In this document: piece by piece, positions 1 through 8,000 of the stretch
Numbering within the stretch: position 1 is the stretch's first letter
Layout: every line of letters starts with the position of its first letter
DNA from: an uncultured Bacilli bacterium
GTDB taxonomy: Bacteria > Bacillota_I > Bacilli_A > RF39 > UBA660
Length of the DNA stretch: 23,013 nucleotides
Direction: 5' to 3'
Assembly (NCBI GenBank): GCA_947600015.1
Contig: CANQFX010000011.1
Location: 1 to 23,013, forward strand
Position numbers and translations under genes: made by a program
The notes under the pieces: model-generated
The model's database searches: none
What the model was told of the DNA's origin: nothing
Seen by the model: only the letters and a program-made list of their open reading frames with translations

Positions 1-4
1 TTTT

Positions 5-11
5 TCACCTC
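5..11 (-). promoter_or_regulatory. RBS of a gene beyond the left edge
   Basis: Directly after the lgt stop codon the minus strand reads AGAGGTGAAAAA up to the window edge. AGAGGTG is a good Shine-Dalgarno sequence at the right distance for a start codon just outside the window. It indicates that the lgt operon continues with at least one more gene, whose identity cannot be seen. Confidence 0.5.
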
Positions 12-12
12 T

Positions 13-837
13 TTATTTTAGTAAAACAACCCCTTGTTTTTGTTCTTTATCCTCTGCTTTATATAATGGTACTTCTTTTTTCTTACTGTGAATAAAGAAT
101 AAATAACATCCTACTAAAATGAAAATAATGGATACAAATTGGGCTATTTTAAATGGTCCAATTAATAAAGAATCCGTCCGCATTCCTTCTATGATAAAGC
201 GCGCAAGTCCATACCATATTAAGTAAAATCCTGTTAATTGTCCTCTTTTTAGATATTTATATTTTCTCAAAATTAACATAGCACAAAATCCAAAGAAACA
301 CCATACGGATTCATAAAAGAAGGTAGGCTCTCGGTAATTTCCTAAAATATACATTCCTTGAATTACAAAATTGGGAATTCCTGCATGTTGAAGTTGTTGG
401 AGTGTAGTAATTCTACCATAAGCCTCCTGATTAAAGAAATTTCCCCAACGACCAATTGCTTGACCGATGATTAATCCTACTACTAGAATATCTATTATCT
501 TCAATTGATTCACTTTATGTTTTTTTGAATATAGCAAAATAAAAATTAATGCAGTTAAAATTCCTCCGTGGATTGCAAGGCCACCATTCCATATTTGTAA
601 AATTTCGATTGGATTTTTTATATAATAAGGTAAATTAAATAGTACATAGTATAACCTTGCACCTATAATACCAAAAATCAAGGAATTAAAAATTAAATTC
701 ACTAAGAAATCTTCCTCTATTTTCCTTTTTTTTGCTTCTTTATATATAACAAAACAAGCAATTAAGATACCTAAAAATATAAAAATGGAATACCAATAAA
801 TTTGTATTGGTCCTAAGTCTAGTGCTACTCTATTCAT
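13..837 (-). CDS. lgt: Prolipoprotein diacylglyceryl transferase
   Basis: Lgt transfers diacylglycerol from phosphatidylglycerol to the lipobox cysteine of prolipoproteins, the first step of lipoprotein maturation in the membrane. The 274 residues are close to the usual 270-290 and contain about seven hydrophobic segments. Family motifs are visible: AIHGG (His90), the hallmark GRWGNFFNQEAYG at about 129-141 (Arg130, Asn133, Asn136, Glu138), REPTFFYES, and the C-terminal YLIWYGLARFIIEGMRTD block. The start ATG at 837 lies 9 bases behind AGAAGG. The first 8 bases overlap the end of the YvlD-like gene, so the two are probably translationally coupled. At least two predicted lipoproteins at the right end of the window would be substrates. 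The identification is secure. Confidence 0.97.
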   Translation of the reverse strand: MNRVALDLGPIQIYWYSIFIFLGILIACFVIYKEAKKRKIEEDFLVNLIFNSLIFGIIGARLYYVLFNLPYYIKNPIEILQIWNGGLAIHGGILTALIFILLYSKKHKVNQLKIIDILVVGLIIGQAIGRWGNFFNQEAYGRITTLQQLQHAGIPNFVIQGMYILGNYREPTFFYESVWCFFGFCAMLILRKYKYLKRGQLTGFYLIWYGLARFIIEGMRTDSLLIGPFKIAQFVSIIFILVGCYLFFIHSKKKEVPLYKAEDKEQKQGVVLLK

Positions 838-1255
838 GATTTTTAACCTTCTTTATTGTCTTTGTTATAATTTCTTCTATTAGAAAATTCATAATGGATA
901 GTAAAATAGCCACAAGTAAGGCAATATATATATTTTGTAATTCAAAATGACTTCTTAAAATCCAGTCTGTTAATTTTAAAATAAATAAATTAATAAATGG
1001 ATAAAATAATCCTAAAGTAATTCCAGTAATAGGAATGGTTAGGGTTACTAAGATTGGTTTTATCGTTTTATTTAAGATATAGATAATTAAAACTATCAAC
1101 ATTGAGTATAGAATAAAATGATGTTGATCAATATATATACTTTTAAAAAAACTAGTTACAAACAAGAATACAAAAGTATATCCTGTCATAAATAGTAACC
1201 AATCTATAAATGCAGAAATTTTATCTTTATCTAATGATTTCCTTTTTTCTTGCAC
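830..1255 (-). CDS. YvlD-like membrane protein (phage_holin_4_2 family)
   Basis: A 141-residue protein made almost entirely of four hydrophobic segments. The central stretch NKTIKPILVTLTIPITGITLG matches the pattern of the YvlD/phage_holin_4_2 family (N-x-x-I-[KR]-P-I-L ... L-T-[IL]-P-[IL]-T). Despite the family name, chromosomal members are ordinary inner-membrane proteins of unknown function and do not mark a prophage. The start is GTG at 1255, five bases behind GGGGTG; no ATG is suitably placed. The RBS begins at the uvrA stop codon (TAG), and the end overlaps lgt by 8 bases, so uvrA, this gene and lgt look like one transcript. As I recall, yvlD also lies near uvrA in Bacillus subtilis. 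Confidence 0.85.
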   Translation of the reverse strand: MQEKRKSLDKDKISAFIDWLLFMTGYTFVFLFVTSFFKSIYIDQHHFILYSMLIVLIIYILNKTIKPILVTLTIPITGITLGLFYPFINLFILKLTDWILRSHFELQNIYIALLVAILLSIMNFLIEEIITKTIKKVKNHE

Positions 1256-1265
1256 TTTCTCACCC

Positions 1266-4079
1266 CTATAATATCTTTCGTAAAAATTCTCCAGTATATG
1301 ATTCTTTTACTTTGGCTACTTCTTCTGGTGTACCTGTTGCGACAACGGTACCACCACCATCTCCACCATCTGGTCCTAAATCAATAATGTAATCTGCTAC
1401 CTTAATTACATCTAGGTTGTGTTCAATTACGATTACTGTGTCTTTATTATCTACTATTTTTTGTAAAATTGCAAGTAGACGCTTGATATCGTCTGTATGA
1501 AGTCCAGTGGTTGGTTCATCTAATACAAATAAGGTTTTCCCTGTTGCTTTCTTTTGTAATTCTTTCGCAAGTTTTACTCGTTCTGCTTCTCCTCCAGACA
1601 GAGTTGGGGCACTTTGTCCTAGTTTAATATATCCTAGTCCTACCTCTTCTAATACTTTTAATTTATGCCTTATTTTAGGGACATTAGAGAAAAATTCTAG
1701 TGCTTCTGATACTCGCATATCTAATACTTCAGCAATATTTTTTCCTTTATATTTTATGTTTAATGTTTCTCTATTATATCTTGTTCCATGACATACTTCA
1801 CAAGGGACATACACATCAGGAAGAAAATGCATTTCAATTTTTTTCACTCCATCTCCCCTACATGCTTCACATCGTCCTCCTTTTACATTAAAAGAAAAGC
1901 GATTTTTTTCAAAGCCATACATCTTAGCTTCTTTGGTGGTAGTAAATAATGTTCTGATATCATCAAAGACACCCGTATAAGTTGCTGGATTACTTCTTGG
2001 TGTTCTCCCAATCGGATTTTGACTAATCGCAACAATTTTATCAATATTTTCTATTCCTAATATCTTTTTGAATTTTCCTGGTTTTTCCTTACTGCGATAT
2101 AATTTATTAGAAATTTCTTTACATAAAATTTCATTAATCAAACTACTTTTGCCACTTCCAGATACACCTGTGACACAGGTAAAGGTTCCTAGGGGAATAT
2201 CTACATCAATATTTTTTAAATTATTTTCACATGCTCCTTTAATTTTTAAATATTTTTTTGTGCCTTTTCTTCTTTTTTCTGGGATATCAATCTTTTTTTT
2301 GCCACTTAAGTACTGTCCTGTAATACTTTCTTCTACTTTCATTACTTCTTCTGGTGTTCCTTGTGCGACGACTTGTCCTCCCTTATCTCCTGCACCTGGA
2401 CCAATATCTACTAAGTAGTCACAAGAAAGCATGGTATCCGTATCATGTTCTACTACAATTAAAGTATTTCCTAAATCACGCATTTCTAGCATGGACTGAA
2501 TTAGTTTTTCATTGTCTTTTTGGTGTAAACCAATACTTGGTTCGTCTAGTACATATAAAACTCCCGTTAAATGAGATCCAATTTGAGTTGCAAGTCGGAT
2601 TCTTTGTGCTTCTCCTCCAGATAACGTTCCCGCGCTACGACTTAATGTCAAATATTCTAACCCTACATTCGATAAGAAACTAAGGCGCTCATTAATTTCT
2701 TTTAAAATTAACTCTGCTATTTGTTTTTGTTCTTCCGTTAGCTTTAAATTTTTATAAGACTCTAATAATTGTTTAATACTCATTTGTGTTACTTCATAGA
2801 TATTTTTTCCGTCTATTTTAACTGCTAGTACTTGGGAAGAAAGTCTAGCCCCATGACAAGTATCACATTCGTATTCTACCATATAGTTTTCCAACCATTC
2901 ACGAATCCAACCAGAGTTTGTTTCCATATATCGTCTTTCCAAGTTATCAATAATTCCTTCATAATAATCTAGCGAGTTCATAATATTGCCACTTTTAGTT
3001 GTATAATGAAAGCGGATTAATTCATCTGAACCATGAAGTACAATTTCTTTTTGTTTTTTTGTTAATTTCTCAAATGGTTTATCCATATCAATTTTATAAT
3101 GTTTACAAGCACACTCTAGTTTTTTATAGTAAATTCCTTCTTGATCATCACTTAAAGTTTTAATGCATCCTTGATTAATACTTAATGATTTATCAGGAAT
3201 GACCAAATCTTCATCAATTTGTAGTTTTACACCTAGTCCTTTACAGTCTGGGCAAGCTCCATATGGGGCATTAAAACTAAATAGTCTAGGTTCTAATTCT
3301 GGTAAGGAAAATTCACAATATGGACAAGCGAAAGCTTCGGAAAATACAATTTCTTTTTTATTTTCACCAAGGATTTGAATAATTACTTTCCCACCAGAAA
3401 GTTTTGTTGCACTTTCTATGGCCTCAAACAATCTAGAACGACTGTCTTCTTTTATCACAATACGATCAATTACCACATCAATTTTATCTTTCTTGTTTTT
3501 TTCTAATGTAATTTCTTCGCTTAAATCTAACATTTCACCATTTACGCGAACTCGTACATATCCTTCTTTTCTTAATTTTTCTAACGTATCTTTATGCGTT
3601 CCTTTTTCTCCATGTACTACTGGTGACATAATGACAATTTTTGTTCCTACTTCATACTCTAATACTTTATTTGTCATCTCTTCTACACTTTGTGAAGTAA
3701 TTGGAATATGATGATTTGGACAATATGGAACACCTATTCTTGCGAATAATAATCTTAAGTAATCATAAATTTCTGTTACAGTACCTACAGTAGAACGAGG
3801 ATTATTAGACGTTGTTTTTTGGTCAATACTAATAGCTGGTGATAGTCCTTCAATACTATCAACATCTGGCTTTTCTGATCCTCCTAAAAATTGTCTCGCA
3901 TAAGCAGATAGACTCTCTACATATCTTCTCTGTCCTTCTGCATAAATCGTATCGAATGCTAAAGAACTTTTTCCACTTCCAGATAGTCCCGTCATTACAA
4001 TCATTTTATTTTTAGGAAGCTCTATATTAATATTTTTTAAATTATTTTCTCTTGCTCCTTTAATTACTATTTTATCCAT
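1266..4079 (-). CDS. uvrA: Excinuclease ABC subunit A
   Basis: UvrA is the ATP-dependent damage sensor of nucleotide excision repair; as a dimer it loads UvrB on lesions. The 937 residues match the family length of about 940. Two ABC ATPase modules are visible: Walker A GLSGSGKSS at 31-39 and GVSGSGKSS near 640, signatures LSGGEAQR and LSGGEAER, and Walker B/D-loop segments LDEPSIGLH and LDEPTTGLH. Zinc-binding cysteine pairs are present (CPYC...CPDC in the first half, CEAC...CEVC in the second). I take the ATG at 4079 as the start because AGGTGG lies five bases upstream and MDKIVIKGARENNLKNI is the usual N-terminus; an in-frame ATG at 4109 has no comparable RBS. It lies downstream of uvrB but appears to have its own promoter. 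Confidence 0.98.
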   Translation of the reverse strand: MDKIVIKGARENNLKNINIELPKNKMIVMTGLSGSGKSSLAFDTIYAEGQRRYVESLSAYARQFLGGSEKPDVDSIEGLSPAISIDQKTTSNNPRSTVGTVTEIYDYLRLLFARIGVPYCPNHHIPITSQSVEEMTNKVLEYEVGTKIVIMSPVVHGEKGTHKDTLEKLRKEGYVRVRVNGEMLDLSEEITLEKNKKDKIDVVIDRIVIKEDSRSRLFEAIESATKLSGGKVIIQILGENKKEIVFSEAFACPYCEFSLPELEPRLFSFNAPYGACPDCKGLGVKLQIDEDLVIPDKSLSINQGCIKTLSDDQEGIYYKKLECACKHYKIDMDKPFEKLTKKQKEIVLHGSDELIRFHYTTKSGNIMNSLDYYEGIIDNLERRYMETNSGWIREWLENYMVEYECDTCHGARLSSQVLAVKIDGKNIYEVTQMSIKQLLESYKNLKLTEEQKQIAELILKEINERLSFLSNVGLEYLTLSRSAGTLSGGEAQRIRLATQIGSHLTGVLYVLDEPSIGLHQKDNEKLIQSMLEMRDLGNTLIVVEHDTDTMLSCDYLVDIGPGAGDKGGQVVAQGTPEEVMKVEESITGQYLSGKKKIDIPEKRRKGTKKYLKIKGACENNLKNIDVDIPLGTFTCVTGVSGSGKSSLINEILCKEISNKLYRSKEKPGKFKKILGIENIDKIVAISQNPIGRTPRSNPATYTGVFDDIRTLFTTTKEAKMYGFEKNRFSFNVKGGRCEACRGDGVKKIEMHFLPDVYVPCEVCHGTRYNRETLNIKYKGKNIAEVLDMRVSEALEFFSNVPKIRHKLKVLEEVGLGYIKLGQSAPTLSGGEAERVKLAKELQKKATGKTLFVLDEPTTGLHTDDIKRLLAILQKIVDNKDTVIVIEHNLDVIKVADYIIDLGPDGGDGGGTVVATGTPEEVAKVKESYTGEFLRKIL

Positions 4080-4097
4080 CTTTACCACCTGTTTCAT

Positions 4098-4126
4098 ATT
4101 ATAACACATTTTCTTCTATTTATTAA
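4098..4126 (-). promoter_or_regulatory. Putative uvrA promoter with extended -10
   Basis: On the minus strand TTAATA (4126-4121) is followed by a 17-base spacer and TATAAT (4103-4098). The TG one base before TATAAT makes an extended -10. It lies between the uvrB hairpin and the uvrA RBS, so uvrA could be transcribed independently. The leader would be short, roughly 11-15 bases. No LexA-like CGAAC/GTTCG box was seen. Confidence 0.5.
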
Positions 4127-4130
4127 AATA

Positions 4131-4155
4131 AAAAACAAAGCAGAAAATCCACTTT
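4131..4155 (-). terminator. Putative intrinsic terminator after uvrB
   Basis: Minus-strand hairpin AAAGTGGA-TTT-TCTGCTTT (4155-4137): eight pairs, two of them G-T wobbles, followed by GTTTTTTATTTT. It overlaps the uvrB stop codon. The stem is weak, so partial read-through into uvrA is likely. Confidence 0.45.
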
Positions 4156-6112
4156 ATTTTTCGTTAGTTTTCATTTCAAAAAGAATATCTCTTAACTCCA
4201 TTGCTCGTTCAAAGTCTAAGTTTCTTGCGGCTTCCCTCATTTCTGCTTCAATTAATTCTATTGTCTTGGCTAGTTCTTTTTTACTTGGTTGTTTTTGTTT
4301 CTTTTCTCCTTTGCCTGTATCAATATTGCTGATAACTTCTCTAATTTCCTTTTGGATTGTTTGAGGAGTAAGATGATTTTTCTTGTTATATTCTTCTTGG
4401 ATAGCACGACGTCTTGCTGTTTCTGTTATGGTTTGTTGCATAGAATCTGTAATTTTATCTCCATACATAATCACATGTCCATTGGCATTTCTAGCACAAC
4501 GCCCAACTGTTTGAATCAAACTTCTCGTACTTCTTAAAAATCCTTCTTTATCTGCATCTAATATCGCGATTAATGATACTTCTGGAATATCAATTCCTTC
4601 TCTCAACAAGTTAATTCCTACTACTACATCATATTTTCCAATACGCAAATCATGGATAATTTGCATTCTTTCTAGTGTTTTAATTTCGGAATGAAGATAT
4701 GCTACTTTAATATCTAATTCCTTTAGATAGTTTGTTAACTCTTCGGACATACGAATCGTTAGTGTAGTGACTAATACGCGTTCATTTTTTGCCATTCGTT
4801 CTTTAATTTCGCCTACTAAGTCATCAATTTGTCCTTCGGTTTTTCTTACTTCAATGGTTGGATCTAATAATCCAGTAGGACGGATAATTTGTTCTACATA
4901 CACTCCTCCTGTATGCTCTAATTCTAAATCCCCTGGTGTTGCGGATACATAGATTGCTTGATTTATTTTTTGTTCAAATTCATCGTACTTTAAAGGGCGA
5001 TTATCTAAGGCACTAGGTAAGCGAAATCCATATTCTACTAGATTCATCTTTCTAGCTCGGTCTCCATTATACATTCCTCTTACTTGGGGAAGTGTTACAT
5101 GTGATTCATCTACTACTAATAAATAATCTTTAGGAAAAAAGTCCATTAATGTTGTTGGTGTTTCTCCTTTCTTACGTCCTGCCATAGGTGCAGAGTAATT
5201 TTCTATTCCAGAGCAAAATCCGGTTTCTTCTAACATTTCGATATCATAATTCGTTCGTTGCTCCAAACGTTCGGCAGCAACTAGTTTATTTTCCTTTTTT
5301 AATTCTTCTAAGCGATCTTTTAATTCCTCTTTGATGCGAATAATTGCTTCTTTTCTTTTTTCATCACTTACTACAAAGTGACTTGCAGGAAATAAACTAA
5401 TATTTTTTTTATTTGCTAAAACTACTCCTGTTAATGTATCAATTTCACTAATGCGGTCAATTTCATTATCAAAAAATTCAATACGATATCCTGTTGTGTT
5501 TTGGTAGGCAGGAATGATTTCTAATACATCTCCCCTAACACGAAAAGTTCCACGCTTAAAATCTAAATCGTTTCGTTCATATAGCATATCAACTAATTTC
5601 GTGAGTACTTGATTTCTTTCTACGATATCTCCTACCGATAAAGTTAACATTTTATTTTTATATTCGTCTACTTCTCCAATTCCGTAAATGCAAGATACAC
5701 TGGCTACTACAATTACATCATCTCTTGATAATAACCCTGATGTTGCAGCATGACGAAGTTCATCAATTTCATCATTAATAGAGGAATCTTTTTCAATATA
5801 AGTGTCTGTGGATGGTACATAAGCTTCTGGTTGGTAATAATCATAGTATGATACAAAATATTCTACTCTATTTTCTGGGAAAAGTTCTTTTAATTCAGAA
5901 TATAGTTGCCCTGCAAGGGTTTTGTTATGGGCAAGTACTAATGTTGGTTTATTCACTTGAGAAATTACATTCGCGATGGTAAATGTTTTTCCTGTTCCCG
6001 TTGCTCCTAGTAAAACTTGTTCTTTTTTTCCTTCTTTAATTCCTTGTACTAATTTTTCTATGGCTTGCGGTTGATCCCCACTTGGTTTATATTTTGATAC
6101 TAAATGAAACAT
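4154..6112 (-). CDS. uvrB: Excinuclease ABC subunit B
   Basis: UvrB is the DEAD-like helicase of nucleotide excision repair; it receives damaged DNA from UvrA, verifies the lesion with a beta-hairpin and recruits UvrC. The 652 residues fit the family (about 660). Visible features are Walker A GATGTGKT at 36-43, the YYDYYQPEAYVP damage-verification hairpin at about 90-105, the LLREGIDIPEVSL and QTVGRCARN helicase motifs in the second half, and a C-terminal UVR domain (EAEMREAARNLDFERAMELRD) that binds UvrC. The start is the ATG at 6112, behind a strong AAGGAGGAG; the protein then begins with the expected FHLVSKYKPSGDQPQAI. An in-frame codon at 6145 is upstream of the RBS and is rejected. It is followed by uvrA. 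Confidence 0.98.
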   Translation of the reverse strand: MFHLVSKYKPSGDQPQAIEKLVQGIKEGKKEQVLLGATGTGKTFTIANVISQVNKPTLVLAHNKTLAGQLYSELKELFPENRVEYFVSYYDYYQPEAYVPSTDTYIEKDSSINDEIDELRHAATSGLLSRDDVIVVASVSCIYGIGEVDEYKNKMLTLSVGDIVERNQVLTKLVDMLYERNDLDFKRGTFRVRGDVLEIIPAYQNTTGYRIEFFDNEIDRISEIDTLTGVVLANKKNISLFPASHFVVSDEKRKEAIIRIKEELKDRLEELKKENKLVAAERLEQRTNYDIEMLEETGFCSGIENYSAPMAGRKKGETPTTLMDFFPKDYLLVVDESHVTLPQVRGMYNGDRARKMNLVEYGFRLPSALDNRPLKYDEFEQKINQAIYVSATPGDLELEHTGGVYVEQIIRPTGLLDPTIEVRKTEGQIDDLVGEIKERMAKNERVLVTTLTIRMSEELTNYLKELDIKVAYLHSEIKTLERMQIIHDLRIGKYDVVVGINLLREGIDIPEVSLIAILDADKEGFLRSTRSLIQTVGRCARNANGHVIMYGDKITDSMQQTITETARRRAIQEEYNKKNHLTPQTIQKEIREVISNIDTGKGEKKQKQPSKKELAKTIELIEAEMREAARNLDFERAMELRDILFEMKTNEK

Positions 6113-6134
6113 ATTCTCCTCCTTTCTGTGACTT

Positions 6135-6161
6135 ATTATAATCACTATCAGTTTTCTCCAA
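6135..6161 (-). promoter_or_regulatory. Putative uvrB promoter
   Basis: A perfect TATAAT (6140-6135) lies 22 bases before the uvrB start. The best -35 is TTGGAG (6161-6156, 15-base spacer) or the overlapping TTTGGA (16-base spacer). The -10 is convincing and the -35 is weak. I see no clear SOS box. Confidence 0.5.
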
Positions 6162-6294
6162 ACGATTATTTTTTGCTTGGTTTATAGTTAGTTTGATGAA
6201 AGTAAATATAAATCACAAAATTCACTTTTAAGAATAAATAATATTAGATAATATTAAAAGGTTTTTCGTTTACTTATTTTAGCATTTTTAAACT

Positions 6295-6328
6295 AAAAAA
6301 ACAAGGCAAGTAAAATACCTACCCTTGT
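6295..6328 (-). terminator. Intrinsic terminator downstream of the orphan gene
   Basis: Minus strand: ACAAGG (6328-6323) pairs with CCTTGT (6306-6301), with an inner GTA/TAC pairing, followed by an uninterrupted T run (6300-6295). It ends the transcript from the orphan gene about 200 bases after its stop codon and isolates it from uvrB. Confidence 0.7.
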
Positions 6329-6454
6329 ATTATTATATCTATGTCTAACTTTTTGCCATCTTTTGAATCAAACTTCTTTAAAAACTTTTTCTTCCATCCT
6401 TTCGTTCCCTATTTTTTTGATATTATTATTTAGATATCTATAACTATCAGGCAT
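6319..6454 (-). pseudogene. Possible frameshifted remnant of a short gene
   Basis: From ATG at 6454 the minus strand reads MPDSYRYLNNNIKKIGNER and then stops after about 28 codons. Shifting by one base near the ERM codons gives a continuing charged frame, WKKKFLKKFDSKDGKK, followed by LDIDIIIQG and TAG at 6321-6319. The two halves join into a plausible peptide of about 46 residues, which suggests a small gene or C-terminal fragment broken by one indel. No good RBS is visible and the family is unknown. It may be chance coding in AT-rich DNA. Confidence 0.25.
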
Positions 6455-6525
6455 ATTTATCTCTCTATTTTATTACTCATCTGATTTTTTTTATTCATTT
6501 CAAAGCTTTCTTCGTCATCGTATCA

Positions 6526-7200
6526 TTATTTTTTTTCTAAACTCCATAACACAAAATCAAGTTTTTTGATATCACTTATTTTATCTTTAAATTTTAAAAT
6601 ATTCTCATCATCTTTAAACATTTCTTGATATGTTTCATTAAATATTTTAATATACTCTTTTCCGTCTCCTTTTAGTAATTTCTGTTCTATCGTATTTAAT
6701 TTATCATACACTACTATTGTACTTTTTATTTTATCTCCCTTAAGTCTATACCCAATTTTTTCAGTGTTAGTTTTTTTATTCTTATATTTATAAATTACTA
6801 TATATTCTTTATCTATTTTATTTCTTAGTCGATATAAAACATTGGTATCCCAAATCACCATATTTGGGTTGATTGTTGCTAATAATTTAGAAGAAAAAGA
6901 TGATTGTATTTTATTTAAATAACTCACCTTCGGATTATATAAATGCCTAATAATCTCTTCAAATGTTATATCAGTATTATCTTTATTTTCATATAAATAA
7001 TCAAAATATAAATTATAAAACTCTTGTAGTAATCTAGCTGCATTCATTTTATAAAAATCCTTATATTTTTCTATAACTTCTTTTTTATTTTGTGGATTAT
7101 GTAAGTTTTCCATTATATAAATATATTTTTTTATACTATTAGTTTTCCTCTTTAAACATTCTTTTATTTCAAATGCTTCTTCGTTATTTAATTTTTCCAT
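6526..7200 (-). CDS. Orphan protein of unknown function, 224 aa
   Basis: I do not recognise this protein with certainty. It is a soluble, lysine- and asparagine-rich protein of 224 residues with no signal peptide or membrane segment. The most distinctive part is SSFSSKLLATINPNMVIWDTNVL at about 95-117, followed by a basic stretch and a C-terminal SDIKKLDFVLWSLEKK. That pattern (SKLL-TINP...-[VI]WD...) reminds me of uncharacterised proteins in accessory regions, some with a helix-hairpin-helix-like feel, but this is an impression and not an assignment. It starts at the ATG at 7200, seven bases behind AAGGAG, and has its own near-consensus promoter. It stands alone between the TetR gene and uvrB and ends at the terminator at 6295-6328. 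Base composition is even more AT-rich than in the neighbouring repair genes, consistent with acquisition. Confidence 0.8.
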   Translation of the reverse strand: MEKLNNEEAFEIKECLKRKTNSIKKYIYIMENLHNPQNKKEVIEKYKDFYKMNAARLLQEFYNLYFDYLYENKDNTDITFEEIIRHLYNPKVSYLNKIQSSFSSKLLATINPNMVIWDTNVLYRLRNKIDKEYIVIYKYKNKKTNTEKIGYRLKGDKIKSTIVVYDKLNTIEQKLLKGDGKEYIKIFNETYQEMFKDDENILKFKDKISDIKKLDFVLWSLEKK

Positions 7201-7221
7201 ATATTCCTACTCCTTGGCATC

Positions 7222-7250
7222 ATTATAACAATCACAATAAAAACTGTAAA
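7222..7250 (-). promoter_or_regulatory. Promoter of the orphan gene
   Basis: TTTACA (7250-7245), a 17-base spacer and a perfect TATAAT (7227-7222) lie directly before the AAGGAG of the 224-residue gene. This is one of the best sigma-A-type promoters in the window. Confidence 0.75.
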
Positions 7251-7311
7251 CTGATTTTTATTCATTCCTCACAAACTTTAGTAATCTAAAAATACCTATG
7301 TATGAGGAAGC

Positions 7312-7336
7312 AAAAACAAAACTATTTTCGTTTGTT
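7312..7336 (-). terminator. Weak putative terminator after the TetR gene
   Basis: Minus strand AACAAAC-GAAAATA-GTTTTGTT forms a stem with one bulged base and runs into a T tract. It lies about 30 bases after the TetR stop codon. The stem is almost all A-T, so efficiency is doubtful. A separate inverted repeat TTCCTCA/TGAGGAA (7265-7271 and 7303-7309) flanks the following sequence. Confidence 0.3.
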
Positions 7337-7367
7337 CATTGTATTTTATTAACTTTATTTTAAAAAA

Positions 7368-7937
7368 TTAACAATATAGGTAATTAGGGAGCAATTTATC
7401 TAAATAATTTAATATTTCTTCTTTTGAATAATTTTTTGCTTCACTTATATAATAAATACAAACATTAATTACTGCACTTACATAAAAAATGGTAATAATT
7501 TCAACGGGGACATTACCATGGCTAATATCACTTTTCTTGATATGTTTTCCTACATATCTAAGTAATATATCTTTAAACATATCACTAGCAATACTATTGG
7601 TATTATTTTTAATAATTGAAGAATAAATAGAAACATTTTCGCTAATATGATCAAAAAGAAGTTCTACCATTTTCATATAATATTCTTTTTCTGTTTCAAA
7701 ATTTTCGTTTTCTTCTAGTTTACTCGTAAGTTCTTCTTCTAAATCTTTAATTAAGGAAGATAATAGTTCATATTTATCATTAAAATGATCATAAAAGGTA
7801 GAACGATTTGTTAAGGATACTTTGCATATTTCCGATACTTTTATTTCCTCAAATGGTTTATCTTTCATAATAGATAATAAAGCTTCATATAAATTTTTTT
7901 TCGTCTTAATCACTCTTAAGTCTTGTTTCTTTTTCAT
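7368..7937 (-). CDS. TetR/AcrR-family transcriptional regulator
   Basis: A 189-residue DNA-binding repressor. The N-terminal helix-turn-helix domain is clear: IKTKKNLYEALLSIMKDKPF at 10-29, then EEIKVSEICKVSLTNRSTFYDHFNDKYELL at about 30-59, the classical TetR arrangement with the recognition helix ending in TFYDHF. The C-terminal half is helical and resembles the TetR_C ligand-binding and dimerisation type. I take the ATG at 7937 as the start; an in-frame TTG at 7949 overlaps the GGGTG ribosome binding site and is rejected. The gene is divergent from the MMPL transporter operon (start 8116), the usual arrangement for a local repressor of an exporter. The ligand cannot be predicted. Confidence 0.92.
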   Translation of the reverse strand: MKKKQDLRVIKTKKNLYEALLSIMKDKPFEEIKVSEICKVSLTNRSTFYDHFNDKYELLSSLIKDLEEELTSKLEENENFETEKEYYMKMVELLFDHISENVSIYSSIIKNNTNSIASDMFKDILLRYVGKHIKKSDISHGNVPVEIITIFYVSAVINVCIYYISEAKNYSKEEILNYLDKLLPNYLYC

Positions 7938-7953
7938 TTTTTCACCCAATACT

Positions 7954-7981
7954 ATTATATCTTAAAAACCACTTTTGTAAA
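7954..7981 (-). promoter_or_regulatory. Promoter of the TetR gene
   Basis: TTTACA (7981-7976), a 16-base spacer and TATAAT (7959-7954) precede the TetR gene on the minus strand. Because the -10 is only 16 bases from the ATG, the leader must be very short. Confidence 0.65.
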
Positions 7982-8000
7982 GATAAGCAACAAGTGTCCG

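Larger units (their letters stand above)
6113..6525. other. Intergenic stretch between the orphan gene and uvrB
   Basis: This 413-base, very AT-rich stretch holds the uvrB promoter (6135-6161), an intrinsic terminator (6295-6328) and a possible frameshifted short reading frame (6319-6454). Positions 6162-6294 contain nothing recognisable. The composition and the apparent gene decay resemble an insertion scar. Confidence 0.5.

Noticed and set aside
830..1255. The phage_holin_4_2 family name as evidence of a prophage
   Set aside because: The gene sits in a conserved chromosomal cluster beside uvrA and lgt with no other phage gene; chromosomal YvlD-like proteins belong to the same family.
7265..7309. 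Inverted repeat TTCCTCA/TGAGGAA as insertion-sequence ends or a terminator
   Set aside because: No transposase or target duplication is nearby, and the 31-base loop without a T tract does not fit a terminator.
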